A stretch of 64,000 bases of DNA from Kiritimatiellia bacterium (GTDB lineage: Bacteria > Verrucomicrobiota > Kiritimatiellia > UBA8416 > JADHWI01): contig JASLPY010000021.1 in assembly GCA_030744755.1 (NCBI GenBank), forward strand, positions 1-64,000, in the 5' to 3' direction. The translations under genes were made by a program, and so were the position numbers. Below, in pieces: positions 36,301-45,343 of this stretch. Under the pieces are notes generated by a model, which was given only the letters and a program-made list of their open reading frames with translations, searched no databases and was not told the DNA's origin. Position 1 is the stretch's first letter. Each line of letters starts with the position of its first letter.

Positions 36301-39300
36301 GCAGGTTCATCTCGCCTTCGTCCGGATTGCCCGTATCGATTACCACGTAAAGATCCAGGTTGCCTTCCTCGGCATGTGACTTGAGATCGTAGAAATCCAC
36401 GCGGAAGTAGAACTTGCCGTCGCCGCCGTTGCCGGTGTCGCCACCGTCGTGAGCATAGAATGCAACTATGTCCCTCGATCCGTCCCATCCGTCCCACCCA
36501 AGGTAGACATCACCGCCCTGGTTGTTCTGACCTGCGCCTTCGTACTCGTCGACAACAAGACAGTCGTTCCAGCTCCAGTCCATGAATTCCTGGTAGTTGG
36601 TCACACCATGAATGCTTCCGAGTGCGGGTCCCGGCCCGACGACAATGGTGCCTTCGGGCGGTGGTTCGCCGGTATTGGCGTACCGCGGATTGGTTCCGTT
36701 CTGCAGCTCCATGAGGTTAGTGTATTCATTGGTTACATTGCCGAGGATGATCGTGTCGCCGTCGGGATTCCCCGAAGCCCCGTGCTCTAGACTTGCTATT
36801 ACAGCTCCGGTCGAGAGGTTGGTGTGCCCCAGGATTCCGTTATCGAAGGGGTCCAGGCTGTACTGGGCTTCCCAGCCGTCCGGCAGCCCGTCGCCGTCGG
36901 TGTCCGGGTTCAGCGGATCGGTCTCCTGCCAGAGTTCACCTGTCTCATGCGTCCGGTTGGAATTAGAGTCGCCGTCGATCCACCCGTTGAAGTTCTTATC
37001 CTCTCCGTACCCGTCGCTTGCGCCGTCTTCATCGGTGTCGGCTACGTTTGGATCGGTTTCTCTGCCCGGGTAAACGGCCCAGGCTGCATCCCATTCGCTG
37101 TCCGGCCAATCGCGTTCGGCCCACGGATCCCAGGTCGGGGGCAGAGGTTCTCCATCACCGTCGGCCCAGCCGTTCCGGTTTGCATCTTCGACGCCATCGG
37201 GAATGCCGTCATAGTCGGTGTCTGCCCGGCTTGCGTCGGTCATGGTTCCTTGAATCAGCTTTGTACGGGGGTCGTTGAAAACGTATTCGGGAAGGTTCCA
37301 GTTGTCAGGGACGGTGTTGTAGAACGGCGGGTCATAGTCGGCAAGGAAGTTAGGCCATCCATCTCCGTTGGTGTCCACGTTTGTGTCGGTCTGGCTCGGA
37401 TCGATTGGTACGCGCCAGCCGGACTCCAGGCCATCGGGCAGGCCGTCGCCGTCGGTGTCCGGAAGGAGCGGCGCCGTGCGGCCGAATATTTTCCAGGCAT
37501 GAACGTCCCCATTCAGCCATGTTTCGGCGTTACTGTCGGGAAGGTCCACCGGTGTGTTTTCGTCGCTGTCGTAAATACCGTCATCATCATCATCCAGATC
37601 GGATTCGTCGGACTCCACCATTTCTCTCAGGATAACCGTGATATTACGAATGGCGTACGCCTCCACGGTTGAAGTGTTGCCGTCGGTGTCGACCATCGCC
37701 ATAAATGTGAAGTAGCCCGCGGTCATATTGGTCCAGAAGAACTGCCATGTCTGTACGGAGCCGTTGACGGATGGGTTCCCGTCTATTCTGTAAGCCTGCA
37801 GGCCCGAGGCAGTCGTACCCGGATAATTGCCCATCGTGAAGAAGTTCGAGCTCGACTCTATCGAACTGACATTCAGGAAACTGCTGTCTATCAACAGGCG
37901 ATCCCCAGCACTCAATTCCGAATCGAAGGCGGACTGCTGGAATGCTGCGACGCCGGTCACCGAAGTGCCGGGGTAGGGGACGTTGACATACAGATCCGTA
38001 CTGGAAACGATCTGCGTGACAACCATCAGGTTGGTTTCAATCCGGATCACCTGGTTCGCGGTCAGGTCGCCCTCGAAATCCGTTCCGCTGCCGCTAACCG
38101 CCCTGTTGCTGAACACGGCACTGACCGTTCCGTTGATGGCCAACTCCTGTCCGATCACGGCATTAGTGCCTGTAGTGACGGCAACCCGTCCTGCCAGCGC
38201 GTTGGTGGTTGATGGATAGGCAATCGTCTGCCCAACAGAGTTGTTCGTGAAAACGATCCAGACATGCTGTGCGTCCAGGTCTGTTTCCACGCGAATGGTG
38301 ATCTGGCGATCCTCCGGGTCGGGATTCCCGACGTCCGGAAGTACGATTTCGAACGGCTTGCCGTCGGAATCAAATTCCGGAGGGTAAACAATATCCACGT
38401 AAGGCCCGGCGTCCGTTTCGTCCGCAATGACCATTCGCGTGGCTTCCAGGGTTACGCCCCCGCCCCCGGCGTTGGTGTGCGTGATCTCTATCTCGTGCTG
38501 GTAATTCGGGTCCCCGTTGTAAAGGTCCGGCAGGGAGTAAACCAGTGCATGGTGGTTGTCGTCCTGGTTCCAGGTGACGCTGTAGTTGTCGCGTCCCTGG
38601 GCGTTGCCGTCGATAGTGATAAGGAAGCGGTCAACCAGGTCATCGGGAGAAACCCCGTCAGCCAGGTTCTTGCTGAATAGCACCTTGAGGTCGTACCCGA
38701 GGGATACATGATCGCCGTCATTCTGTGGCCAGGCCACGAACATGCGGTAGTCGGGACCGTTGGCGATCACGTTTCTTTCCAGCGTCGTGAAATGACCTTC
38801 AACATCCGAAAGGAGCGGGTTGGTCGATGAAGAAAGCTCCGCCAGTCTGACATAGATTGTCGCGTTCGAAGCCCCGGGCGCAATGTTGCTGTAGTTGAAT
38901 CTCCATTCGTCGGGGTACGGGCTGAAAATCTGCAAACCAGGCGATACTTCGGACGCCTGGATCCAGGACCATTGACCAAGCTCATTTGTTCCATTGCCCA
39001 ATTCACGTCCCGTCATTGCATCGTCGTTTGCGGGATCGGCATCCTCGATGTGGAACCATACATCTGAAACCGTGGGGTCGGTACGTACGACGACCCCGTA
39101 TTCGTTTCCAGTGAGCCAGTCATTTTCCGCGGGGTACTTTATTTCTCCGCCTGGCGTTTCAACATCGTAGTAGAACGTCTGCACGAACGTGTTGTATATC
39201 GAAGCCTTGTCGTCCCGTTCCAGGAATGCCCTTGCCCTTGCCACGTGGAAGCCTTCCACGAGCCCGGTTGAAACCAGGCTGTAATCAACGTGGGGCCGGT

Positions 39301-41992
39301 ATTCCACTGCCGACGCATCGAAGCCGTCCAGTTCCCATACGCTCATCATGCTCTTCTTGTTGCCAATGTTGTAATCGTCGCTAGGAAAGAGAACGTTCCA
39401 TGCAACGTTGCTGCCGTTCTGTTGTTTGAATCCGCCTATTTTGTACCGCAGCGGAGTGCCGTCGGGTTGGGCGGGAATGACACAGGTCCACCAGTCGATT
39501 GAACTGTTGGTGTTGTCGGAATGACCGAACGTCATTTCCACGACTTTCGTATTCTCCCGGCCTTCGCCACCGGCCCCTTCGGGAAAAGTCTCGCCATCGG
39601 TCGTGTAGTAGAGATACATCCTGTTGATGTCCGAGGCGTAACCCATCTTCGCCCAGACGTGGATATTTGAGCCTGCGGCGTTTTCGGGGAACGGCCAGAA
39701 TTGATCTTCGGATTGATCATTCTCCTCCTCCGGATCGTGGAAGAGCCAGTCGGCGGTGTTGTCATCGCTGTCGCGTCCCGTCAGCCCGTCATTCACCGAA
39801 AAGCCCGAGGAGCCTATGGTGCAGGTATAGGTTTCCGCGCCGTCGGATCCAATAACGTTGTGGATCGGAGTGTCGCGCGCCGCAAACTTCTCACGATACT
39901 GCCGATGCACGAAGTCTATCTGCTCGTATCCCAGGAACAGGTCTGTAGCTATCGCGGGCGGGTTGTCCCTGGGATCACCACCGCTGTGATTCACGCCGTT
40001 GAGATCCATGCCACCGTCCAGTTTCATGAGGACATTCTTGGCGGAACCGTCAACCCGCACGGCAAAGCGGAGGTTTGTTGCCGAAGTTACCCGTGGCACG
40101 TAGTAGGTGTAAGTGAAGTCTGTTGGATCGTCATCGGCAACGCCGTAAGGATTAAAGCCGGGATCACCGTCCGGCCCGTCCTGCCGGTCATATGCAATCC
40201 ACCCGGTCTTCTTCCCGTTCTCTTGGATGGTAATGGGTTCCCCGCCATTTCCGGACCAGAGGTCGGATTCCTCCGGACTGCGCCATGAGAATGCGAAGTA
40301 GCCGCCTGGTGGCACTATGACTTTTATCATGCCGTTGCCGTACCCGGAGTAATCAGGTTCGACCGTGTAGTACCATCCGCCGGCGGAGCTGGAGTACTGC
40401 CACAGCTTTGCTCCGGAAGGGAAAGAAGTAGGAATCTCGCGATATTGTCCAGACGAATAATCGTCGTTCATAACGAAGAACAAAACGGCGCCGTTTGCGT
40501 CATCCATACTTCCGTTCTCGCGCTTGTCGATCCTGTCGTAAGCAACGACATCTGAGTCGCCCCAGCGCGGAGTCTGGTATCCCCGGGCAAAGTGGTTGTG
40601 GATCTGCACCAGGTTGGGGACACGGTTATCGCCCCATTGCCCCAGGAAGGCGGTGTTCGAGTGCCTCGGGAACGCGCCGCCGCTCTCGCCCAGGGTCTCG
40701 GCCTGGTAGTTTCCGTCGGTATATATGTTGGGCAGGCCCTCTCTAGTGAGTGTCAGGCCGTATTGCAGTTCGGGGCGGGTGGCGTAGTCATCGTCGTGGC
40801 TTTTTGTGTACATCACTCCAGAGCCGGCGCTGAATCCCTGGCCCCCGGCGTACTGCAGACCATCAAGGTTGCCCCAGGACTCCCCAAGGTTTCCGTTAAG
40901 GAATCCGTGAAGCTGGCTGTCGACGAGTCGCATGCCGGCGTTGATGTATCCGTCGAATCCAGGTGGCTCGCCGAGATGCTCCCCGAACATCATGAGGTCG
41001 TCGCGCGACTGCGAGGTGTTGAAGACGCTGTCGCGGTGGTTGTCCCAGTCACTGAACCCCCTGGTGATGTTGAACTGCTCCTGGGCCTGACCGAGGTAGC
41101 CCGCCCCGCTGGAGTCCTTGTCTTCGCCGGACTGCAGGCCGAAGAAGTAATCGGGCACGTGCTTGACGGCGTCGAGCCTGAGTCCGTCGATCTTTGAATA
41201 GTCCACCAACCACCTGGCCGCGCGGATGAGGTATGAGTTCACGTCTTCTTCGTAAAGCCACGCATTCGCGGAGTTGGTGAGCAGAGCCGTTGTGATCTGG
41301 CTGCTGCCGAATCCAACATATTCTGCCCCACTCTCGCCGGGATAGAAGCAGTAGAGCTCGGGGTTATTGGGGTGTCGAACGAACTTTATCTTGGGGACGT
41401 GGTCTCCCTCGGAAGTTCCAAAGTTGCCATTGTCGGGCGACTCCTGGGCGATGTCTATGAGGTCGGAGAAATTGCGGTACTGGATCTGCCAGGTATCGCC
41501 CCAGTTGGCGATGTTGTCCCACTTGCGGTAGAAACCTTCCTCGGTTACACGCAGATGAAAATCCTCCGGCACCGTGCCGGGATAGATGTCAATGGGCGTG
41601 TGCTCGTCGAAGCCGGGGACATCAAATGCCCGGTGGTTCATTATGTTGTCAACATACACGCGGATACCGAAGCGGTGTGCAGTTTCAATCAACCGCAGGA
41701 GTTCTGCTTCGGTGCCGTAGCGTGTGCGAACGGTTCCTCTCTGGTCCTTTCCTCCTATATCAAAAGGGTCCCAGAGGTCGTATCCTACCGAAAGCGCGCC
41801 GCTGCCCTTCGTCGGTGGCGGCAGCCACAGTGCACTGTAGCCGGCCTCGGCAATTTCCGGCATCTTGTGGGCCAATTCTTCCCACGTGGTGTTGAAATAC
41901 TGCAGCATGACTTCTGCGCGGGCGGGTTGTCGGCAGCAGGCCAGCAGAAGTCCGACGTATGCAAGAATCCTGAAGCAGAATCTTCTATTCAC
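33317..41992 (-). CDS. Giant secreted GH13-GH57 alpha-glucan hydrolase with TSP3 repeats
   Basis: Protein of 2891 residues with a signal peptide (about 8-26). The N-terminal GH13 domain (27-560) has D274 in GLRLDAVKH, E338 in FGEHL and D400 in SHD. Several Ig/beta modules follow. A long series of thrombospondin type-3 Ca-binding repeats occupies about 1450-1730, and a DOMON-like or glucodextranase-type beta domain about 1805-1960. A GH57-like domain starts near 2050 with VSVIVHGNQ, contains FWTPERVL near 2190 (nucleophile Glu expected here) and VLDQNTHLFNWFG, and runs on into a beta-rich region. A last TSP3 block lies near 2755-2805. The start is GTG behind GAGGAGCC. Having two unrelated amylolytic folds in one chain suggests attack on both alpha-1,4 and alpha-1,6 bonds, which is inference. 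Confidence 0.85.
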   Translation of the reverse strand: MNRRFCFRILAYVGLLLACCRQPARAEVMLQYFNTTWEELAHKMPEIAEAGYSALWLPPPTKGSGALSVGYDLWDPFDIGGKDQRGTVRTRYGTEAELLRLIETAHRFGIRVYVDNIMNHRAFDVPGFDEHTPIDIYPGTVPEDFHLRVTEEGFYRKWDNIANWGDTWQIQYRNFSDLIDIAQESPDNGNFGTSEGDHVPKIKFVRHPNNPELYCFYPGESGAEYVGFGSSQITTALLTNSANAWLYEEDVNSYLIRAARWLVDYSKIDGLRLDAVKHVPDYFFGLQSGEDKDSSGAGYLGQAQEQFNITRGFSDWDNHRDSVFNTSQSRDDLMMFGEHLGEPPGFDGYINAGMRLVDSQLHGFLNGNLGESWGNLDGLQYAGGQGFSAGSGVMYTKSHDDDYATRPELQYGLTLTREGLPNIYTDGNYQAETLGESGGAFPRHSNTAFLGQWGDNRVPNLVQIHNHFARGYQTPRWGDSDVVAYDRIDKRENGSMDDANGAVLFFVMNDDYSSGQYREIPTSFPSGAKLWQYSSSAGGWYYTVEPDYSGYGNGMIKVIVPPGGYFAFSWRSPEESDLWSGNGGEPITIQENGKKTGWIAYDRQDGPDGDPGFNPYGVADDDPTDFTYTYYVPRVTSATNLRFAVRVDGSAKNVLMKLDGGMDLNGVNHSGGDPRDNPPAIATDLFLGYEQIDFVHRQYREKFAARDTPIHNVIGSDGAETYTCTIGSSGFSVNDGLTGRDSDDNTADWLFHDPEEENDQSEDQFWPFPENAAGSNIHVWAKMGYASDINRMYLYYTTDGETFPEGAGGEGRENTKVVEMTFGHSDNTNSSIDWWTCVIPAQPDGTPLRYKIGGFKQQNGSNVAWNVLFPSDDYNIGNKKSMMSVWELDGFDASAVEYRPHVDYSLVSTGLVEGFHVARARAFLERDDKASIYNTFVQTFYYDVETPGGEIKYPAENDWLTGNEYGVVVRTDPTVSDVWFHIEDADPANDDAMTGRELGNGTNELGQWSWIQASEVSPGLQIFSPYPDEWRFNYSNIAPGASNATIYVRLAELSSSTNPLLSDVEGHFTTLERNVIANGPDYRMFVAWPQNDGDHVSLGYDLKVLFSKNLADGVSPDDLVDRFLITIDGNAQGRDNYSVTWNQDDNHHALVYSLPDLYNGDPNYQHEIEITHTNAGGGGVTLEATRMVIADETDAGPYVDIVYPPEFDSDGKPFEIVLPDVGNPDPEDRQITIRVETDLDAQHVWIVFTNNSVGQTIAYPSTTNALAGRVAVTTGTNAVIGQELAINGTVSAVFSNRAVSGSGTDFEGDLTANQVIRIETNLMVVTQIVSSTDLYVNVPYPGTSVTGVAAFQQSAFDSELSAGDRLLIDSSFLNVSSIESSSNFFTMGNYPGTTASGLQAYRIDGNPSVNGSVQTWQFFWTNMTAGYFTFMAMVDTDGNTSTVEAYAIRNITVILREMVESDESDLDDDDDGIYDSDENTPVDLPDSNAETWLNGDVHAWKIFGRTAPLLPDTDGDGLPDGLESGWRVPIDPSQTDTNVDTNGDGWPNFLADYDPPFYNTVPDNWNLPEYVFNDPRTKLIQGTMTDASRADTDYDGIPDGVEDANRNGWADGDGEPLPPTWDPWAERDWPDSEWDAAWAVYPGRETDPNVADTDEDGASDGYGEDKNFNGWIDGDSNSNRTHETGELWQETDPLNPDTDGDGLPDGWEAQYSLDPFDNGILGHTNLSTGAVIASLEHGASGNPDGDTIILGNVTNEYTNLMELQNGTNPRYANTGEPPPEGTIVVGPGPALGSIHGVTNYQEFMDWSWNDCLVVDEYEGAGQNNQGGDVYLGWDGWDGSRDIVAFYAHDGGDTGNGGDGKFYFRVDFYDLKSHAEEGNLDLYVVIDTGNPDEGEMNLPDDVDTITWNRWEAVIAVYQSSQGRVYVDLVRDSGNNTTTWGQELTSYGVEVRGQGNPNGFIDAYFNAELDSVEFCVSRQALIDAGWSGSGASNFNYQVFTTKDGTGNSPVGDGDIGGRSDVRDAIYNDFIAEDYWQSQDGLESILKYWIPGSSKSGRAKVSVIVHGNQAIRPGNRMQELINTGSGAGYYRPLETHELFGKPLNLHVTPTLASAIEWARVDPAAGKSWLDGPSLNDHIGRLAATNIVDLMGSTFSGHIIPYFTEEFNSDNETLAREFIWDIYGVNIDHENAVFWTPERVLDSDVFGKILDIGYGYTVLDQNTHLFNWFGRTESLIDGGYRINDIGGVKCFVINDIATSYLFANHDSGLDMALRSLLIRKALSGTQDQVVVLFSNWETFTDNDDADAYDANIRWLANRPWTPIVTLQQIASDEIDVTGDDAGDTWGAVWRDPGDAASKQSHNWVNHATDEDYDNWYVGSVLEESLEDKFFEIRPGTPVSKRYGMMYSAGTIADTWSKVSALANDDVASLARAVMHASVFQTAFHDESEHDLSRYSTGDYMYPASGSNTLATLAKYAQSQTRVAAIYEEVDDWKTAAASITTTQVQQQDVDLDGENEYLLFNDRLFAVFETAGGRMIGAWVRDILTGDVFQSMGNAVSYSGSETEHEGSYNVEADGTVVSHRTSGLKDWYAEFTPSLGTPQYVNQSYSFTSVSNGWQVSSEPFGYVHKTVTLAPGSWQFEVLYELSGDLSGKTLYVRNGLSPNLYDLLTGGQSTLGEEALDAGVVMLANTNYSTTVYAYIGYGDMGHSASLNTNALDDDPGQGVEFDTLTMRNQAQTHQVELSGTGSFTFSLGFHADASDWDGDGMPNNWEDGFGFLDPLDDSDGDLDEDEDGVSNTDEYTSNTGPGDDTDFLSITSLQSQVTGFLVTFPAKAEREYHVWYDDDGIDQPQWSNATPNAITVESDQTVEWLDDGTMTFPHPSTVTNRLYKVTVSVPE

Positions 41993-42434
41993 AGTGGCTC
42001 CTCGTCATCGAGAAACAGTCTTTGCGAGCTTCTTTGGTCGGACCCTGTGAAGGAAAGTCACGGCGGGAGATCGAAAACAGGGCCAAAGCTTGATCCTGTT
42101 GAAATCCATAGGCCACCGCCGTACCTGCCAACCACCAGAAACGCCCAGTGAAGGGCTCGGCCAAGAACTATCTGGTTCGCGAGGTTCCTTCAGGCCGCGC
42201 CGGCCGGCAAATGCCGACCGTCAGAGCGTTTCAAAAAAAACACCGGCTCCTGACGGATTGCCTTCTGGATGTCCTTCTTCCTTAATACAGGCTAAGCATA
42301 CTACATAACGCTCGCCACGTTCAAGGCATTAGGGCGAAGAGGAATTCTTGTCTCTGTAAAGGAAACGCTTGAAAAGCGACGGCATATTCGAGCAGAATGC
42401 GCTCAACACCCTGTACCAGGGGGGGGAGAAGCAC
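41993..42434. other. Gene-free region between the GH13-GH57 gene and nrdR
   Basis: About 440 bases between divergent genes. It holds GCCTTCTGGATGTC at 42260-42273, shared with the leader of the other giant hydrolase gene, and an A-rich run at 42232-42240. No RNA gene or open frame is supported, and no convincing NrdR box was seen. Confidence 0.4.
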
Positions 42435-42890
42435 ATGCGCTGTCCAAAATGCTCGCATACCGAGGACAAGGTGATAGATAGCCGTGGTGCACGAAGCGGT
42501 TCGGTTATTCGCCGCCGCCGCATGTGCCTCAGGTGCGGGTACCGCTTCACAACCTATGAAGAAATCGTGAAAACAAAGCTTCGCGTGATTAAGCGCGACG
42601 GAACACACGAGGACTTTGACCGGCAGAAAATGATTGGCGGGATTATGCGGGCATGTGAGAAGCGTCCCGTCAGCGCGGAAAGTATTGATGCCATGGTCGA
42701 CGGAATCATGGACGCGCTGGAAAGCGAGTTTGAGAGGGAAGTTCCCGGCCAGGCAATCGGTAAAAAGGTTATGGAAGGGCTGGAGAAGCTTGACGAGGTA
42801 GCGTACGTAAGGTTTGCTTCTGTCTACAGGCGCTTCAAGGACGTGAACCAGTTCCTGAGTGCCGTGGAAGGATTGATAGGTGATAGGTAA
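42435..42890 (+). CDS. nrdR: Transcriptional repressor NrdR
   Basis: Regulator of ribonucleotide reductase genes, 151 residues, acting in the cytoplasm. The N-terminal zinc ribbon has C3-x2-C6 and C31-x2-C34, and the ATP-cone domain covers about 45-140 (VIKRDGTHEDFDRQKM, then ALESEFEREVP). Length and both domains are canonical. The ATG at 42435 follows a GGGGGGAGAA site and begins exactly with the family signature MRCPKC; the longer frame from 42369 is not conserved. No ribonucleotide reductase gene is adjacent. Confidence 0.95.
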   Translation: MRCPKCSHTEDKVIDSRGARSGSVIRRRRMCLRCGYRFTTYEEIVKTKLRVIKRDGTHEDFDRQKMIGGIMRACEKRPVSAESIDAMVDGIMDALESEFEREVPGQAIGKKVMEGLEKLDEVAYVRFASVYRRFKDVNQFLSAVEGLIGDR

Positions 42891-42893
42891 GGT

Positions 42894-43523
42894 ATGATTT
42901 GCTACCAGAACAGGCTTTCGGGGGAACAGGAAGACTCGGCGCTGGTCTCCCATATTTCTGAACAGGTCGCCGAGATCTGCGGGCATGAACATCTTATCCA
43001 ATCCGGGAACATTTATGACATCGCGCACGCGGTCGCGAGTTTCATAGACGATTCGGATCATTCCCATTCCGTTGATTCCAGTTACCTGGTGATGCTCGCA
43101 TCACAAGCCCTTTCTTCAATTGGAGAAGGTGAAGCAGCTCACAGGGTCTACCTTTTCGGCACCGGAATGGTCAGGCCGGCACAGTGGGAGGTCTCCGGCA
43201 GCGAAGCCATGTGGGTGCTCGACCTAAGGGAAATGACCGTGCTTGCCGATGCAGATCTCGAAATAGTTTTCTTTAACAGCCTTGCAATGATACTGGATTC
43301 GATCGCCGCGGTCTGGGATGAGACCGGCGGCAACGGAGTCCTGGGGCTTCGTCATGTATCCTCCGCGGTGGCAGCCCTGCTGGGTGGGTTCGAAAGCAAG
43401 AACCAGATGCAGGATCTCACTTCGGAGATCAAGGACATGTGCACGTGCAAGCTTGAGTCGGTATCCCAGGACAGAAACTGGGAATCTGTTCCGCTGGTTA
43501 TGGATCTTGACGTTAACAGTTGA
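42894..43523 (+). CDS. Hypothetical protein downstream of nrdR
   Basis: Soluble protein of 209 residues, acidic and without signal or transmembrane segments; I do not recognise the family. It starts 3 bases after nrdR stops. The middle (AMWVLDLREMTVLADADLEI) resembles alternating beta strands, and the region 145-175 is helical and Ala/Gly-rich. A Cys pair appears in DMCTCKLESV. The tight spacing to nrdR and the following amidase gene suggests an operon, but a shared function cannot be stated. Confidence 0.7.
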   Translation: MICYQNRLSGEQEDSALVSHISEQVAEICGHEHLIQSGNIYDIAHAVASFIDDSDHSHSVDSSYLVMLASQALSSIGEGEAAHRVYLFGTGMVRPAQWEVSGSEAMWVLDLREMTVLADADLEIVFFNSLAMILDSIAAVWDETGGNGVLGLRHVSSAVAALLGGFESKNQMQDLTSEIKDMCTCKLESVSQDRNWESVPLVMDLDVNS

Positions 43524-43543
43524 TAATAGTTCCCGGAGAAACC

Positions 43544-44194
43544 GTGACTGCTGAAATCCAACAAACACGACGCACCTTTCTGAAAGGCTCTGTTCTGCCG
43601 GTCTTCGGCACCATGTTGTGCGGAGACATGATCCTGGCTGCGCCGGAAGATGAGAAGCCCCAACCCGATGTGCTTTCTTCAATAGAGAGGAATGTTCCCC
43701 TGATGCGCCGTTCCGAGTGGACAGTCGTGGCCCCACGACTGGATCGCATGCGAAAGGCCGGAAGATTCCACCGCCTGACCATTCACCACTCGGGAAGCAC
43801 GAAAGCCGTTCATACGATCAAGAATGCAGTGATCCACGATCTTGACGGGGTTCTTACATCTCACCGGCAGAGACGGTACGGGGACATAGGGTACCATTTC
43901 ATCATCGACTACGCGGGCCGGGTCTGGGAAGGACGCTCGCATGCGTTTCAAGGGGCACATGTCCTCGGTGAAAACGAGGGAAACCTGGCGGTAATGCTGC
44001 TGGGCAACTTTGATAAGCAGAAACCCTCCGAACAGCAGTTGGCCTCCATGTACAAGACGATTCATGCCCTCAGGAAGCAGTACGTGATTCCTTCAAAGAA
44101 TGTCTATGGTCACCGTGATCTCGGGGCGAGCGCGTGCCCTGGGAAACACGTATATTCTCATATTCTAAAGCTGAGGAAGATAGCCTCGGTGTGA
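43544..44194 (+). CDS. Tat-exported N-acetylmuramoyl-L-alanine amidase (amidase_2/PGRP fold)
   Basis: Peptidoglycan hydrolase of about 216 residues. An N-terminal twin-arginine signal is visible (TRRTFLKGSVLPVFG). The amidase_2 domain includes RLTIHHSGS with the first zinc His, a mid-domain YGDIGYHFIIDYAGRVWEGR, NEGNLAVMLLGNF, and YGHRDLGASACPGKH with the last zinc ligands (His and Cys). I choose GTG at 43544 because GGAGAA lies at the right distance upstream; a TTG at 43520 would add 8 residues. It cleaves the amide between muramic acid and the peptide stem, in periplasm. It lies 20 bases after the unknown gene. Confidence 0.85.
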   Translation: MTAEIQQTRRTFLKGSVLPVFGTMLCGDMILAAPEDEKPQPDVLSSIERNVPLMRRSEWTVVAPRLDRMRKAGRFHRLTIHHSGSTKAVHTIKNAVIHDLDGVLTSHRQRRYGDIGYHFIIDYAGRVWEGRSHAFQGAHVLGENEGNLAVMLLGNFDKQKPSEQQLASMYKTIHALRKQYVIPSKNVYGHRDLGASACPGKHVYSHILKLRKIASV

Positions 44195-44250
44195 TTTCTA
44201 CTTAACTCAAACCCGGCCCCTGGGTACGGGGGTTCCCGAAAGGACATCAG

Positions 44251-45204
44251 ATGATATCTGAAGATAAAATCCGCTCCGCACTAGGCAACGTTCTTGAAAC
44301 AACCGAGTTCAGCGGTCTTGGCGAAGTAGAACACGGGAAAGTTCGCGACAGCTACAAACAGGACGGCCGGCGGATCATTATCGTGACCGACCGCATTTCG
44401 TGCTTCGATTGCATCATGGGAACCGTACCGTACAAGGGGCAGGTTCTGAACCAGATGGCGGCTTTCTGGTTCGATAACACCAGGGACATCGTTGATAACC
44501 ATGTTATCGACGTTCCTGATCCGAACGCCATGATCGTTAAGGAATGCGAGCAGCTCCCGATAGAGTTCGTCGTCAGGGGCTACATCACGGGTGTCACAAA
44601 GACGTCGGCCTGGTACAACTACGATAAGGGTGTGCGCAACTTCTGCGGCAATCCTATGCCCGAAGGCCTTGTCAAGGATCAGAAGCTGGACGCGCCGATT
44701 CTCACGCCTACCACGAAGCACGAGAAGCACGACCGTCCCATATCGAGAGACGAGGCAATTGCCGAGGGACTGATCGACGGCGATACCTTTGATGCCGCCG
44801 CGGAGATATGTTTCAAGCTGTACGCACGCGGCGTGGAACACGCCGCCAAGCAAGGACTGATCTTCGTTGACACCAAGTACGAAATCGGCCGCTACAACGG
44901 TGAGCTTGTTGTGACCGACGAGATCCACACACCTGACTCCTCCCGCTACTGGTTCTCCGACACTTACGAAGAACTCTTTGCCGCGAGGCAGGAGCAGCGG
45001 AAGCTCGACAAGGAGTATGTGCGGCAGTGGTTGGCGAAGCAGGGCTTCCTGGGTGACGGACCTCTTCCTCCACTGAGCGAGGAAGTTCGCATTGAAGCAG
45101 CCAGGCGCTACATCAACGCGTACGAGCTCATTGCCGGCCAGGAATTCGTCGTTTCCGATGAACCCGTTCTCCAGCGCATTGAGAAGGCACTTGAGGGGAA
45201 ATAG
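44251..45204 (+). CDS. purC: SAICAR synthase
   Basis: Phosphoribosylaminoimidazole-succinocarboxamide synthase of 317 residues, which joins aspartate to CAIR with ATP in purine synthesis. The start GKVRDSY, then IVTDRISCFDCIMGTVPYKG (nucleotide-binding), EFVVRGYITG, and DTKYEIG are all family signatures. The length is that of the long form found in eukaryote-like and many PVC/Bacteroidota enzymes. ATG at 44251 follows AGGACATC. It stands alone among purine genes here and converges on dapL, with a palindromic pair between. Confidence 0.95.
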   Translation: MISEDKIRSALGNVLETTEFSGLGEVEHGKVRDSYKQDGRRIIIVTDRISCFDCIMGTVPYKGQVLNQMAAFWFDNTRDIVDNHVIDVPDPNAMIVKECEQLPIEFVVRGYITGVTKTSAWYNYDKGVRNFCGNPMPEGLVKDQKLDAPILTPTTKHEKHDRPISRDEAIAEGLIDGDTFDAAAEICFKLYARGVEHAAKQGLIFVDTKYEIGRYNGELVVTDEIHTPDSSRYWFSDTYEELFAARQEQRKLDKEYVRQWLAKQGFLGDGPLPPLSEEVRIEAARRYINAYELIAGQEFVVSDEPVLQRIEKALEGK

Positions 45205-45230
45205 GGCCGGGAGAGACTGGCGCCAGGGGA

Positions 45231-45317
45231 GTCGCCCGATCAGAATCGGGCGCTACATGGGACAGCGATTCGGGGAACCTCCCCCTGTAGCTCCCGATTC
45301 CAATCGGGAGTATCGCT
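45231..45317. repeat. Inverted pair of REP-like palindromes between purC and dapL
   Basis: CGCCCGAT/ATCGGGCG followed by CTAC (45233-45255) faces GTAG followed by CTCCCGATT/AATCGGGAG (45287-45310). An outer pair, GGGACAGCGAT (45259-45269) and ATCGCTGTGTCCC (45312-45324), could extend the fold. It may also act as a bidirectional terminator of the converging genes. Confidence 0.65.
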
Positions 45318-45343
45318 GTGTCCCGCCCGGCATCGAGCTTCCA

